This document shows, piece by piece, positions 1-11,393 of a stretch of DNA of 64,000 nt. A model generated the notes under the pieces. It ran no database searches, had not been told where the DNA came from, and saw nothing but the letters and a program-made list of their open reading frames with translations. Every line of letters begins with the position of its first letter. Positions within the stretch are counted from its first letter, which is position 1. A program made the translations under genes and the position numbers. Origin of the DNA: Malania oleifera (taxonomy: Eukaryota; Streptophyta; Magnoliopsida; Santalales; Ximeniaceae); contig NC_080419.1 of assembly GCF_029873635.1 (NCBI RefSeq), positions 66,598,823 to 66,662,822 of the forward strand, read 5' to 3'.

Positions 1-1260
1 GACAAGGGTTTTATTCGACCGAGTGTTTCGCCCTGGGGAGCTCCAGTTTTGTTTGTAAAGAAGAAGGACGAGTCGATGCATATGTACATTGATTACCATG
101 ATATTAATAAGGTGACTTTGAAGAACAGTTACCTGTTGCCTCGTATTGATAATCTCTTCGACCAGTTGCAGGGAATGTAGGTCTTTTCGAAGGCCGACCT
201 ATGGTCATGGTATCATCATGTGAGGGTTAGATTTGAGGATGTAGCGAAGACTGCTTTCTAAACCAGATACGACCACTATGAGTTCTTGGTTATGCCATTT
301 GGTTTGACCAATGCGCCGATAGTGTTCATGGATCTGATGAACAGGATTTTCCATGAGTACCTGGATCAATTCGTAGTGGTGTTCATCGATGACATTCTAG
401 TATACTCAAGGAGTCCGGATGAGCATGAAAACCATCTGAGGTTGGTACTACAGATTCTGCAAGAGAGGAAGTTGTATGCCAAGCTAAAGAAGTGTGACTT
501 ACGGTGGAATCAGGCCGCATTCTTAGGTCATGTGGTGTCTAAGGGCAGTATCTCAGTTGATCCTAGCAAGATTCAAGTTGTGGTCGACTGGACGAGACCG
601 AAGAGTGTTCAGGAGGTTCAGAGTTTTTTGGGACTAGTGGGTTACTATCATCGGTTCGTAGAGGGTTTCTCTAAATTGTCTAGACCTACGACACATTTGA
701 CTAGGAAGGGGGTGAAGTTTGACTAGACTAGTGATTGCGAGCAGTGCTTTCTTGAGTTGAAGCACCAGCTGGTTACTACTCCAGTATTAACCATTCCTTC
801 AGGGGATGGCAGTTTCGTGATTTATAGCAACGCGTCTCTGAAGGGTTTGGGATGTGTGCTTATGCAACAGGGTAAGGTAATAGCCTATGCTTCTCGGCAA
901 CTTAAGGAGTATGAGAAGAATTACCCTACGCATGATCTCGAGTTAGTTGCGGTTGTTTATGCCTTGAAGATCTGGCGACACTACCTATACGGTGTTCAGT
1001 ATGAGATTTTCACTGACCACAAAAGCCTCAGGTACTTTTTCATATAGAAGGAGCTAAATATGAGGCAGAGGCGGTGACTAGAGTTGATCAAGGACTACGA
1101 TTGCACGATCAATTATCACCTAGGGAAGGCTAATATGGTAGCAGATGCGTTGAGTCGGAAGTTAGAGCATGCAGTAGTAACTGTAGTTGTAGCTCAGCAT
1201 CATGTCATAAGGGATCCAGAAAGCCTTGGTGTAGAGTTGGTGTCTGGTGATCATTAAACT
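1..1260 (+). pseudogene. Ty3/gypsy pol, reverse transcriptase and RNase H part (decayed)
   Basis: Reverse transcriptase and RNase H of a Ty3/gypsy retrotransposon, cut on the left by the window edge. All of it reads in frame 1. Motifs in order: [14 protein letters not shown], the RT block MPFGLTNAP at about 292, the catalytic FIDDILVYS at about 388, [11 protein letters not shown], then RNase H with GLGCVLMQ and [10 protein letters not shown]. The first RNase H catalytic Asp, usually in YSDAS, reads YSNAS near 826. Stop codons interrupt the frame at 178 (TAG), 259 (TAA), 724 (TAG), 1045 (TAG), 1075 (TGA) and 1255 (TAA). Most stand where the family has Gln or Trp, so the copy is dead by point mutation, not by deletion. 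It would have copied the element RNA into DNA in cytoplasmic particles. Gag, protease and the 5' LTR lie outside the window. Confidence 0.95.
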
Positions 1261-1272
1261 TTCATTCCTAGC

Positions 1273-2713
1273 TTGGTGATCCAGCCGACTTTGTTTGAGC
1301 ATATTAAAGCCACTCAGGCTAGTGATGCGGAGTTAGCTGAGATTATGGAGAAAGTGCAGCAGGGATTGGATGTGAATTTTAACATCTTCGAGGGAGGTGT
1401 GTTGAGGTTTGGGACCAGGCTGTGTATTCCAAATGATGATGAGATCAGAAGGACAACTGGAGGAAGCACATCGTTCTTTGTATACGGTACATCCGGGTAG
1501 TACGAAGATGTACCATGATTTGTGCGGGTCTTTTTGGTGGAGTGGTATGAAGAGGGATATTGCCCGGTTCGTGGAGCAATGTCTGACGTGTTAGCAAGTG
1601 AAAGCTGAACATCAGAGGCCGACGGGGCCGTTGCAGCCTTTGCCTATTTCGGTGTGGAAATGGGAGCACATTTCCATGGACATTGTTACCAGATTGCCAC
1701 CAGCGCTTCATAGGCAGAATGCTATTTGGGTAATCATGGACAGGTTGACAAAATCTGCTTACTTTGTACCGATGAAGGTTACCTACCTTTTGAGTAGGCT
1801 AGCAGACCTGTATGTGCATAAGAAAGTGAGAATGCACGAAGTACCGGTGTCCATTATTTCAGATCAAGATTCAAGGTTTACTTCTCGATTCTGGAAGAGC
1901 TTGCAGGAAGTAATAGGGACGAAGCTTACTTTCAGAATAGCATTCCACCCCCAGACTGATGAATAGTTGGGGAGGACAATACAGATCTTGGAGGATATGT
2001 TACCGGCTTGCGTATTGGACTTTAGTGGTAGTTGGATTCAGTTTCTGCCACTAGTGGAGTTTGCCTATAACAATAGTATCCAAGCTAGTATCGGGATGGC
2101 ACTATTCGATGCTTTATATGGTCGGAGGTGTCGATCTCCTTTGTATTAGGATGAGGTTGGTGAACGTTAGGTTTTAGTACCTGAACTCGTGCAACAGGCA
2201 TCTGAGAAGGTGGATTTGATCTAGGAGAGGATTAGATCGGCTTAGAGTCGGTAGAAAAGTTACGTGGATGTTCGCCGCCATGAGTTGGAGTTCGAGGTGG
2301 GCGGTAAGGTATTCCTTAGAATCGCTCCGATGAAGGAAGTGATGAGATTCAGGAAGAAGGGCAAACTGAGCCTGAGGTATATCAGACCGTTTGATATTCT
2401 TGAACGAGTGGGTCCAATAGCCTACCGGATTGCACTTCCCCCTGCGCTCTTGAGGATCCATGATGTATTTCACGTATCCATGTTGAGGAGGTACGTGTCG
2501 GATCTGTCACATGTTATTAGCTACTAGTTTTTAGAGATTGGGGATACTTTGGCATACGAAGAAGTACCAGTTCAGATTCTGGACCGAAAAGTTCAGAAGT
2601 TGCGTATCAAGGAAATACCATTAGTAAAGGTATTGTGGTGGAATCACGCGATTGAGGAAGCTTCTTGGGAATTGGAGGCAAAAATACGCCGATAGTATCC
2701 GCAGTTGTTCTGA
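1273..2713 (+). pseudogene. Ty3/gypsy pol, integrase with chromodomain-like tail (decayed)
   Basis: Integrase of the same gypsy element. The HHCC zinc domain is visible (EEAHRSLYTVHPGSTKMY, then CLTC followed by a stop), then the DDE core with MDIVTRLP, IISDQDSRFTSRFW and LQEVIGTKL. The tail reads WWNHAIEEASWELE and ends near YPQLF, as in the chromodomain-bearing Tekay/Del group. The clade is inferred from this tail. A frameshift lies between about 1409 and 1500. In-frame TAG stops occur at 1595, 1964, 2147, 2168, 2222, 2243, 2252 and 2693, again mostly at expected Gln or Trp codons. Integrase would join the cDNA to host DNA, and the tail directs such elements to heterochromatin. This copy cannot encode a functional protein. 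Confidence 0.93.
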
Positions 2714-3025
2714 GTAATAGTCTTGATAGCAGAGTCGGTATGGGTATGTATGTATATAGTACTCTGTTATCGTAGTAGTATTGTGTGGTTAGTCTTTGGG
2801 AGAGTCAGGTAGTATTGTGAGCTTCCGAGACCATGTATGTATGTAACCATGGTATTCCTCTGCCATAAGTGAGGGAATGTATGTAGGCATGTATGTATTG
2901 TGACAGGGCTGCGTATAAATGGCCGCCAATTCTTCTTAGAGTATGTATGTATTAGGTAGTATCATTGAGTTTGTAATGAGAGATTGTAAATTTTGCAGAC
3001 GAATTTTTTTGTAAGGAGGGAAGGT
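2714..3025 (+). other. gypsy 3' untranslated region with polypurine tract
   Basis: Non-coding stretch between the end of pol and the 3' LTR. It has many scattered tatgtatgtat words and ends in the purine run aaggagggaagg at 3013-3024, directly before the LTR. That is the position of the plus-strand primer. Confidence 0.8.
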
Positions 3026-3095
3026 TGTAAGAACTCGAACTGTGATATATAGACTAATTATGTAAAAGAAGGGTAAATTAGTAAAATAAGTAGAG

Positions 3096-3267
3096 TTCAT
3101 CGACGAGGCCAGAGTTCGTCGACGAAGTCCCTTCTGTTCTCGTCGACGAAATTCATAGGCTCGTAAATGAGGAGAATCCGAGAGATTTTAGGAAACCGAG
3201 AATCTCAGGCTCGTCAATGAGGCGTCTTCAGTGGCTTGTTGACGACGGCGCCATTTCGTCGATGAGG
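3096..3267 (+). repeat. Array of seven near-palindromic TCGTCGACGA words in the LTR promoter
   Basis: Units start at about 3096, 3115, 3140, 3160, 3210, 3235 and 3255. Two contain the perfect palindrome TCGTCGACGA and the others differ by one to four bases. Spacing is irregular (about 19-50 bp). The last unit ends 18 bp before the TATA box. Confidence 0.85.
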
Positions 3268-3284
3268 GCGGCCAAGTCAAGGGC

Positions 3285-3292
3285 TATAAATA
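3285..3292 (+). promoter_or_regulatory. TATA box of the gypsy LTR
   Basis: TATAAATA followed by a CT-rich stretch with (CT)n runs, the usual layout of a plant LTR core promoter. It lies about 260 bp inside the LTR. Confidence 0.7.
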
Positions 3293-4944
3293 TCACTTTC
3301 CTTTGCTTAATCACTAAAATATCTCAAGAATATCCTCTCCCTCTCTCTCTAGAACTTGAAGAACTCTCTCTCTCTCTAGGTTTCTTTGTCGTTCGTTGCC
3401 TAATTCATAAATCCGACGTTACCGCGTAGATTAGGGGAGGATTCTCTACGTTTTTAGCGGATTGGAATCTTGTTTTGAGTAATTTTGGGTTTCGGGCTAA
3501 AATCAAGGTAAGGCTCGATTTTCTTTTTTAATTCGAAATATGTGTAGTAGTATGAGTTGTAAGCATGTATTGTACTGTAGTTCATAGGTTTTGGAGTCTC
3601 GGTACGTAGTTTTGGGGACCGTAGAGTTCGTAGTTGGAATTCGAGTTAAGGTAAGGGGATTCAGTTTATATCAGTTACTTTTTGAAATCAGGATCGGTAA
3701 CCCTGTAGGTTACGATCATATGTATGTTTTGGTAACTTATTTGGGGAAATCTATTGGGTAAAATATGGGATTTTTGGGATACAGTATTCGGGAAATTTTG
3801 GAGATTTCGAGTATCATCTCTACTTTGTTTGGAAAACAGTTTGTTTTTTTTAAACTGTATTATTGAGATGACTTTTATCCATATTTGTATAAAACTGTAT
3901 GCTTGAATTGGAAAACGATATGATTTTCCGTAAACCAAATAAGTGTGGAATGTATGGTTGTATGTAATTGTTCCAGGTATTTTTTAAAACAGCTATGTGG
4001 TGGCTAATTACCGTACGCTGATGAGTATAGAAACGTGATTTTCAAAATGATTCCAAGTTTTGTGAAATCGGCTAGTGGCGGTTAATTACCGTACGCTGTG
4101 CCATGTACCGGTGTCAAAATCGTGGGCAAGAGTGTCCGGCTCTATATCTGAAGATGTGGAACATCGCCTGTGTGTTTTGACTGGTCACCGATGGGTGTGC
4201 GCTACACCGTAGTGGCAATGGTATCGTTGTGGGGCTTCAGTTTCCATAGGGTACTGGGTGCTCGTATTGGCAACATAATCGTTGTGAAGTTTCGGGTTTC
4301 ATGGAGTAGTTGCGTATTAGTGTGATGACACTAACCGTATATTTAGGTATCGTATGTACTGGAATGGATTTGTGAAAATACTGGAATTGTATGGAAATGT
4401 TTTCAAACTGTATCGTATTGTATGGTGTTATGTTTTTACGTAAAATAACACTAGTATGCCACATACTGATATAACCTACTTTCTTCCTTACTGAGAGGTG
4501 TCTCGCCCCGAATGTATATACAAATGTTTTCAGGTCCTTTAGGTAGCCGAAACTAGCATCCTAGCATCTGGAAGCAGGGGTGTCATTTAGCTACATTTAG
4601 TGCCTGAGTAGGTACAAGTTTTGTAACCGGGTTGTCGTGATGGGTTTTGTAGACACCCGAAGTATGTATTGTAATTATGGAATTGTATATCTTAGCATTG
4701 TATGGATTTGTATATCCTAGTGTTGTGTAGACTCTGGTATGGTATGTTATATGGATAGATGAAACATTTTTTGTTGCGTATTTGATGAGTATGGATGTAT
4801 ATGTGTATGTGTACAGGGCATCCGTATACCCCATAGAGTCAAACCCTCTTATTGTATTGTATCATGTATGTTTTAATTGATACAGAGACAGGTTAGGTTA
4901 CTATTTTCACACCTAGGACCCATCTGCGGGTTTGAGGCATGACA

Positions 4945-5832
4945 ATACCAATTAAAAAATAATTCATGATACCAATCTTTTAGAAAAAAATTAGGGAGAA
5001 AGTCATAATACTCCCCTTCAATTTAATACATTTAGATTTGATACAAGTTATGCTTTTAAATTTATCATCCATTAATTTATATCATGTATATGCTCATGGA
5101 TATTAACGCCAATATTATATCAATGTCATAACATACTCATGGATATAGTTATACTTGTCATACTCAAATACTAATTTATATATTCATGAATACTAATATA
5201 CTTTTATAGATACCAATGCTAATGTCTATAATGCATTTTCACAGCTCATGAATACTAAATTATTTTATCTATCCATATGATCCATCATAAGCATAAAAAT
5301 TTATCAAGTCATATCAAAATGCATGTTTCTAAATCATGCTTAATAACTTTTTGCTCATATTTTCAAAATATAGTGAGTCACAAATTATCAATATTTTCAT
5401 TGTCTTTAGAGATTTTAAGATACCAATTTCAAGATATACACATGTAGCATATCATATATCATATAAGCATGGATTATCATGTGCATTGTACTATACTTTT
5501 GCTTGGATCGTTCTTATGTTACTCAAGTAATTCATTTCAAACTTGTTAAAAAGTTTTACCTTCAGTCAGTCGGCTGAGCTTATGTCCAGTCGGCTGAACT
5601 ATCCTTTCTCCTTAAGGTATTTGTTCAATCAGTCAGCTGAGCTTGTGGTCAGTCGACTGACCTTCGCAATTTTTTTGCCAAGCTTTCTTCTTTATCAAAC
5701 TACTTATGCAGCAAGTTCTATTTGCTTCAGATATTATTTTCTTTTGAGTTCATATATACATCTAAACTTTATGTGTCTTAATGCTTTCTAATTTAAGGCT
5801 TGTATGAATCATTCATTAAATAAGGCCAACAA
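4945..5832 (-). mobile_element. Copia LTR-like segment, truncated by the gypsy insertion
   Basis: The right end reads ...AAGGCCAACA. Its reverse complement, TGTTGGCCTT, is the same LTR start as in copia elements A and B further right. It also carries a short array of AGTCGGCTGA-like words. It may be the 3' LTR of remnant A, but beyond the first ten or so bases it does not align by eye with A's 5' LTR. The polypurine tract to its right is poor and no TATA box is obvious. The left end abuts the gypsy LTR. Confidence 0.4.
5563..5662 (-). repeat. Short array of AGTCGGCTGA-like words
   Basis: Four units of the form CAGTC(G/A)(G/A)CTGA within 100 bp. They match the word that repeats in the A-type LTR at 19698-19968. 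Confidence 0.7.
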
Positions 5833-5908
5833 TTGTCATTTTTCTTTTTATTTGTTTTAATAAGATAAGCTCTTAAACTCTTCTTCGAGATTTTCCATAC
5901 AGGGCTTT

Positions 5909-7817
5909 TTATCTAGGTACCCACACTTTCTTGGGTCCCAATGATTTATTAACAGATGTTTCTTTATTTCTCCATACTTGTTTTGTTTTCACACCCTTTC
6001 TCTTAAATGGACATTCAAACTTTATATGTCCTTTCTTTTTACATAGATAGCATGTGGTGTGAGTGTAGGCATTTGAGGAGGTGCTAGCATAATTTTTAGA
6101 TTCTTTTGTAAAATATCCCATGTAAAGATTCTTTTTCCTTTTATTTTCAATTCCATTAAACCCTATGTCTTCTTTATTTAGAGACATTCTTTGTGAGCCA
6201 ATCATTTTGTCAAAATTTTCTTTTCCTTTAGTGAAATTGTAAATGATTTTGGCTTGATCCTCAATTTCTTTCTTAAGATCATAAATTTCAAACTTTTCTA
6301 TATTTTTACTCTTTTCTTGGTTTTCGGACATCTTAGTAATTTTATCCTCTAATTCAGAAATATATAAGTCTTTCTCATTTTCTATAAAGGATTGGGATCT
6401 CAAGTCTTCTACTTCCTTTATCAATTTTTCATTCTTGCTCTCTAATTTCTTGATTAATTCTTTTTCTTTTTCAGCAAGATTTTTAGACTCTAATTCATTC
6501 ATCACAACTTCATACTTATTCTCTAGTTTCTTGATTTTTGAATCTTTATCATTTTCAGCAAGCTTAATTGATTCTAACTCTTTCATCACTCCATCATTCT
6601 TGTTTTTCGATGATGTGTTTTGTTTAGTTACTTTGATTAGCATCTTATGTACTTTGAATAAATCATTTTTTAATTCTTCATAAGATGGCATGCTTTCATC
6701 GTTGGATTCATCACTACTATAATCATTAACCGATTTGGATCAGGAGCTTCCCTCATCATCCCAAGTCATAAAGCAAGTGTAAGCAACCTCTTGGTCACTT
6801 GATTCACATTCCGACCTACTTGTACTATCCCAAGTAGTGGCTTTCATTGCCTTTTTCTTTTTCTTTTTAGAATCTTTCTTAAGTAGTGAACATTCCAATT
6901 TTATGTGTCTATCCTTTTTGCAATTATAACATGTGGGAATTTTATTCTTTGATTTCTTTATTTTCATTTCTTCTTCTTCTTCATCTGATTTAGATTTAGA
7001 TTTTCGTCTTTTGAATTTGTTCTTCCTTCTTAGTATTCTTGCAAGCTTCTAGAAATGAAAGCTAGTTCATCTTCATCCATTTCATCTTTATCCTCATCAC
7101 AAGAGTTTTTGTTTGAAGTTTTAAAGGCTATAGATTTTTGGGCTTTAGCTTTTCCACTCCTTTCATTAATTGACATTTCATATGTGAGTAGAGAACCTAT
7201 TAATTCATCTAAGGAGGTGTTTTTCAAATTTCTTCCTTCGATTATGGCAGTGGCTTTTGGTTCCCATATAGGTGGCAGGCCTCTAAGAATTTTTCTAATC
7301 ATTTCATAAGTAGTGTATGTTTTTCCTAAGGCATTGAGTGAGTTGATTATGTGGGTAAATCTTGTGTACATACTTGTAATTGATTCATCTGGATTCATTT
7401 TGAAAGCTTCATACTCGCTTGTGAGCATTTCTATTCTATTATCTTTTACATTAATGTTTCCTTCACAAGTAACTTCTAATTTATCCCAAATTTCCTTGAC
7501 TGATTTGCAAGTCATGACCCTATTGAGTTCATTCATGTCTAGAGCATAATATAAAGCATTCATAGCACTGGAATTAACTTGCAGCATTTTGTCATCTATT
7601 TCATTCATGTCCTTTTTCCCATAGGGACTTGTTTTCCATCTACTAGTTCGAGGGGAATTAGGTCACCATCCATGACAACCTCCCAAACTTTCCAATTCAT
7701 AGTTTGAAGATATATTCTCATCCATTGTTTCCAAAATGTATAATTTAATCCACAAAATATGGGTGGCCTAGTTGAGGATTGCCCTTCTCCAAAGGTGTTA
7801 ACGCCTAAGTGTGCCAT
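5909..7817 (-). pseudogene. Copia remnant A: Gag polyprotein N-terminal part, no pol
   Basis: SIRE-like copia Gag read leftwards from 7817 in four frame-broken pieces (7817-7605, 7608-7030, 6967-6740, 6691-5909). The N-terminus has PPIFCGLNYTFWKQWM. It is followed by a UBN2-type Gag domain (LDKLEVTCEGN to LRGLPPIWEPKATAI), a first CCHC zinc knuckle CYNCKKDRHIKLEC, a long Lys/Glu coiled coil, and a second knuckle CYLCKKKGHIKFEC. It ends at KKVWVP, which in element B lies just before the protease. Protease, integrase, RT and RNase H are absent, so only the capsid protein is represented. The position between a primer site on the right and an LTR-like end on the left suggests a deleted or gag-only element. 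Confidence 0.85.
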
Positions 7818-7860
7818 TTAGATCTTTGTATAGCTACTGATTAAGATTTGCTACAACCCC

Positions 7861-7872
7861 GCTCTGATACCA
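7861..7872 (-). other. Primer-binding site of copia remnant A
   Basis: The minus strand reads TGGTATCAGAGC, complementary to the 3' end of initiator tRNA-Met. It lies two bases inside the LTR border and just ahead of the gag start on the minus strand. Confidence 0.85.
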
Positions 7873-7874
7873 AT

Positions 7875-7966
7875 TAAAAGCTAAGATGCAATACCAAGAG
7901 GGGGGTGAATTGGATTTAAAAATTTTCTTTTAATTCCTTTTAAGACTCTTTAACCTCTTTTACTTC
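7875..7966 (-). mobile_element. Copia A 5' LTR, first segment (split by element B)
   Basis: This 92-bp LTR end (AAGAGGGGGGTGAATTGG is characteristic) is interrupted at 7967 by element B and resumes at 18452. Its first base pair reads TA instead of TG on the + strand, a likely G-to-A change. Confidence 0.75.
7962..7966. repeat. Target-site duplication of element B (ACTTC)
   Basis: ACTTC stands immediately left of element B here and immediately right of it at 18447-18451. The duplication fixes both borders of B and shows that B inserted into the LTR of A. Confidence 0.9.
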
Positions 7967-8923
7967 TGAAATTAGGATAGCTTCCCAAGAGTGGGGTGAA
8001 TTGGGATTTAAAAATTTTATTCCCTTTTTTTTTAATATTTCTATGTTGTAACAATAATCACACCTCAACCACAAAATTGATTCAACCAAAACAAAATAAT
8101 CAATCACTTAATAATAACCCTGTAGTAATGTGTAAAGCTTGTTGAATTTGTATAAGCCCTGTCGTTAAATTCCACAAACAACCTTCTTCCCAATGTTTAG
8201 CTTTTAAATAAACTTTAAGTTTAATGAGTTAAGGATTATCAACTAACGTACTCCATTTCAGTTTTCGCAGTCAATGCTGATAAAACCAAAACAAATTACC
8301 TTCCGATCTATTTAACATTTAAACACTTAGAATTCAGAGTTTGATAAAGCATCCATGCAATTTATAAATTTTTCTGAAAAGTAAAGAGTTGGGAAGAGAG
8401 AAGAACACAAGGTTTTATGAGGTTTGGCTTCATCACAGCCTATGTCCTCGCCCTTGGCAAAACCACCAAAGGATTCACTATCACCGTTCATTTACCAAGC
8501 AGAACAATACCGATTACAACACTCCTTGGTTAAGGCTAGAGCCCGCCTTCTCCAAACAATATTCCCTTGTTTGGTCCAACAATTCAACACCCGAACTGTC
8601 TCAATCTGCTACAAAGATTTAAAACAAGATGTACAAGAATTGCTCCTTAAAGAGCTGATTAGTACAGATCAAAAACTATATACTTCGATAAATTCACAAT
8701 ATGAAATTCAGATTGAAGCTCTATAGATTTATCACCGTAGGAATCTTTCAATAAATGAAAGAATTAACAATTGTAGCACAATATTAGTGAGAAAATCAAC
8801 AGAACTTTAGAGAACTTCGTGGATGTTGTGAACAACAAAAAACTTTCAGAATTTCAGAATGCTTGAGAGAGAGTTTGATTGCTGATTTGAAATCTTGGTC
8901 ACTAAATCAATGTAACTTGAGGG

Positions 8924-8931
8924 TATTTATA
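8924..8931 (-). promoter_or_regulatory. TATA box of element B, left LTR
   Basis: The minus strand reads TATAAATA. Its counterpart in the right LTR is at 17529-17536. The palindromic array lies upstream of it on the minus strand. Confidence 0.65.
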
Positions 8932-9060
8932 GACGTAGAAAGGTTTCTAACTTGTTCCCCAAGTTTACTTGGAGTAGAGTTCAAGTTTTAGATTAATTTG
9001 GGCTTCAAGTAATTGAAATTTTAAAAATATGCCCGTTGAGTATTTTGAATTTTGCCGCGA

Positions 9061-9384
9061 GCCAGACGACTGTGTGCTCTCTAGCAGTCGTCTGTCCATG
9101 TATTTCAAATACAATTTTCACAAATAGAAAGGTGATAGTCACCTATCCTCAAGGTGGCAATTGTTTGTCACTAAACAACTCAATTTTTTAAAATATACCG
9201 AAGAGTGGCAGACGACTAACAAAACCCACGCAGACATCTCATTTTGCACTAACAGTCGTTTGTTAAGTGACTGACAGTCATCTGTCATGCTTATGTCTCT
9301 TTGTTTAATATCCTTTAAAATGTCAGTCGTCTGTCCATAGATAGGCAATCGTTTGTTCATAGACAGACAGTCGTCTGTCAACCA
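9061..9384 (-). repeat. Array of about ten CAGTCGTCTGTC-like words in the left LTR of B
   Basis: Units recur every 20-50 bp with consensus CAGTCGTCTGTC in either orientation (the opposite reads CAGACGACTG). Several are exact, for example near 9084, 9323 and 9367. Other positions are degenerate, with cores such as AGTCATCTG or AATCGTTTG. Confidence 0.85.
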
Positions 9385-9866
9385 GATTTTCTCATTTCAA
9401 GATATTTTTTTATTTCTCTTTATTTTGTTTATTTAGACTTAGAATCTCAATTTGTTTTTCTTTGAAAAATAAGTTCCAAGTCTTAAAAACTAAGGTCTTT
9501 AAGTCTCTTTGCCTAATAAGCTTCAAAATGAAAATTCATACATGACTCAGCTTGAAGTAGTTACAAAGCTTGTTCTAAAAACAATTTGACCCTTTCTTTG
9601 CTTTGAGTTCTTTTTGTCGCAGATCTTTGATCTTTCAGTTTTCTCTGAGCTTTCATTATGGATCACTTGCATTTATGTGAGGCTTTCCTTATTCCTTGAT
9701 CCTTGTGAGCTTTCAAGATATGGCATTTGATGTTTGAGCTTTCTAAATTTTCCTTTTTATTACTGAAATCATCTTTGCCTGAAATAGTATCACTTGGAAA
9801 CACATTAGATAACCTTACTTTGTTATCATCAAAATCAAGAGTTGTAAGCCTAACTAGGCCAACAAT

Positions 9867-9878
9867 CTCCCCCTTTTT
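9867..9878 (-). other. Polypurine tract of element B
   Basis: The minus strand reads AAAAAGGGGGAG, two bases before the LTR start TGTTGGCC. This tract is typical of SIRE-type elements. Confidence 0.85.
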
Positions 9879-10218
9879 GATGATGACAAAGAAGGAGCAA
9901 AAATAAAAATAATACTCCCCATGTCAATAAGCATAGACTTAATTTCATTAAGACATAATTTCAGATTTAACATTGAAGCATATACATAGAAACAAATACA
10001 TAGAACTCATAGTTCATCAAACTAGAAACATTGACTCATAGACTTTGCGCACACCACACATACTCCTCCTTTTGACATCAACAAAAAGGCATAATACATC
10101 CATAAACTGAGCATGTGTAGCATACAAAACAGTAAAAAGTTCAACCATCATCAAAAGTCTTTAGTCAAGCATCAGAAGCTATGTTACTATCTGCAACAAT
10201 TCCTTTCCCTTTAGATTG

Positions 10219-11393
10219 CTATGATCTTCTTCTTTCTTCATCTGATTTTTCCTGAGAGTCTTCATCATCATTTTCATTACTTTCTTTATCTAAATCAAAG
10301 TCATGTTGCTCGATTTTGTCAAGACGTTTATCTAGTAAAGTGTATTTATCATCAATATTTGCGATCTTGTCTTGAAGAGAAGCAAAACCATCCCTCATGT
10401 CAGAACTGAAGCTGGAATAATGCTGATAAAAAGGAAGAAACCATGTAGGCATATCAGCTTCTTCAAGAGCTGAATTACGTTCTTCCAGTGCTGGTCGTGC
10501 TGGTCTATTTCCCCTAAATATCCATCCCTCGGTGTACTTCTTGTAACCCATCCTTGTTAAAGTAGTGGAAGAGAATATGTTGTAATGGGTTCGCTTCACT
10601 ATTTTGAAAGATGGAGTGATGACTTGAAAGTGAGCAAAAACTAAGGAAAGAATGCCACCATATGGAAGCCCAATTCTAGGAGATTCGAGCTTTAGGACCA
10701 TCCATTTGAGTATGAGGCTAGCTAAATCTAATTTCTTTCCTTTTAGTATGCACCACATGACAAAGCAATCAAAGAAGGAGATATGATCAAAGGATCTTGA
10801 TCTAGGAATTATATTATAAGCAATGATCTTGTGAAGAATTTGTGCTTGCAAATTAAGCTCTTTGTATTGTGGAGGATTTCCAAAATAGATAGGTTGATCG
10901 TTCATCATAAGAGGCAGAAATTCTTGTGGTGAAAAACTCTGCTCCATTGTCCACTGTTTTTCTATTGGATTGCACTCAAAATCACCATGCTTAATACGAA
11001 GTATTTTTCTTAGTGAGTGTGGAGTAAGTGTGATTTTTTTGGCCAAATACTTCGGTGTCAAAACCAACATCTTTCTTTACCAAGTTGGAATAAAAAAGTT
11101 TGATTTGATCAGGGTAATATCCGTTAGCTTGGTGAAGAATAAACTTATCCCATCCTATATTTTTTGAATAACTCAAGAATCTCAGGGAAATTTTCTTCAA
11201 AGAAAGAGACATCAATTACCTTACCAAATATGGGATCGATAGTTAAGATGTGATTTTGGTACAAGGCTTTTACGTAAGATGAGACTAACCACTTTTCAAT
11301 TTCGTTGTTTCTAGTTAGCCTTGAAGAAGAAGATGCCTTGTCCTTTTTCCTGACTGTTTTGGTTCGTGGCATTTTGATGAAGCTAATATTCAA
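10219..11393 (-). pseudogene. Extra ORF of element B between pol and the 3' LTR
   Basis: About 390 residues when its three frame segments (11393-11145, to about 11040, then 11070-10219) are taken together. The frame changes near 11165 and at an A-run near 11038. The N-terminus is basic (PRTKTVRKKDKASSSSR). The middle has WDKF and LVKKDVGFDTEVFGQ followed by LTPHSLRKIL. This resembles the plant domain often called 'putative plant transposon protein', a recognition from memory. The C-terminus has a probable coiled coil (SLQDKIANIDDKYTLLDKRL) and an acidic end. No signal peptide or clear membrane segment is seen, so an envelope role is not supported. Its strand and its place between RNase H and the polypurine tract show it belongs to the element. 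Function unknown. Confidence 0.7.

Larger units (their letters stand above)
3026..4944 (+). mobile_element. 3' LTR of the Ty3/gypsy element (1919 bp)
   Basis: Begins TGTAAGAACTCG just after the polypurine tract and ends ...GAGGCATGACA. These are the TG...CA ends usual for large chromodomain gypsy elements. A TATA box lies at 3285 behind an array of near-palindromic words. Inside the LTR a phrase around taattaccgtacgctg occurs twice, near 4000 and 4082. The 5' LTR lies outside the window, so LTR divergence and the target duplication cannot be tested here. The right-hand candidate TSD is ATACC. Confidence 0.85.
7967..9864 (-). mobile_element. 3' LTR of element B (1898 bp)
   Basis: Bounded by TGAAATTAGGATAGC on the left and GGCCAACA on the right. 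The minus strand therefore starts TGTTGGCC and ends in CA. It carries a TATA box at 8924-8931 and a repeat array at 9061-9384. Confidence 0.92.

Noticed and set aside
4237..4834. Minus-strand frames within the gypsy LTR
   Set aside because: They lie in a non-coding LTR and contain only low-complexity translated tatgtat sequence.
9061..9384. CRISPR-like repeat array
   Set aside because: Units are only 10-14 bp, degenerate, in both orientations and irregularly spaced, in a plant LTR.
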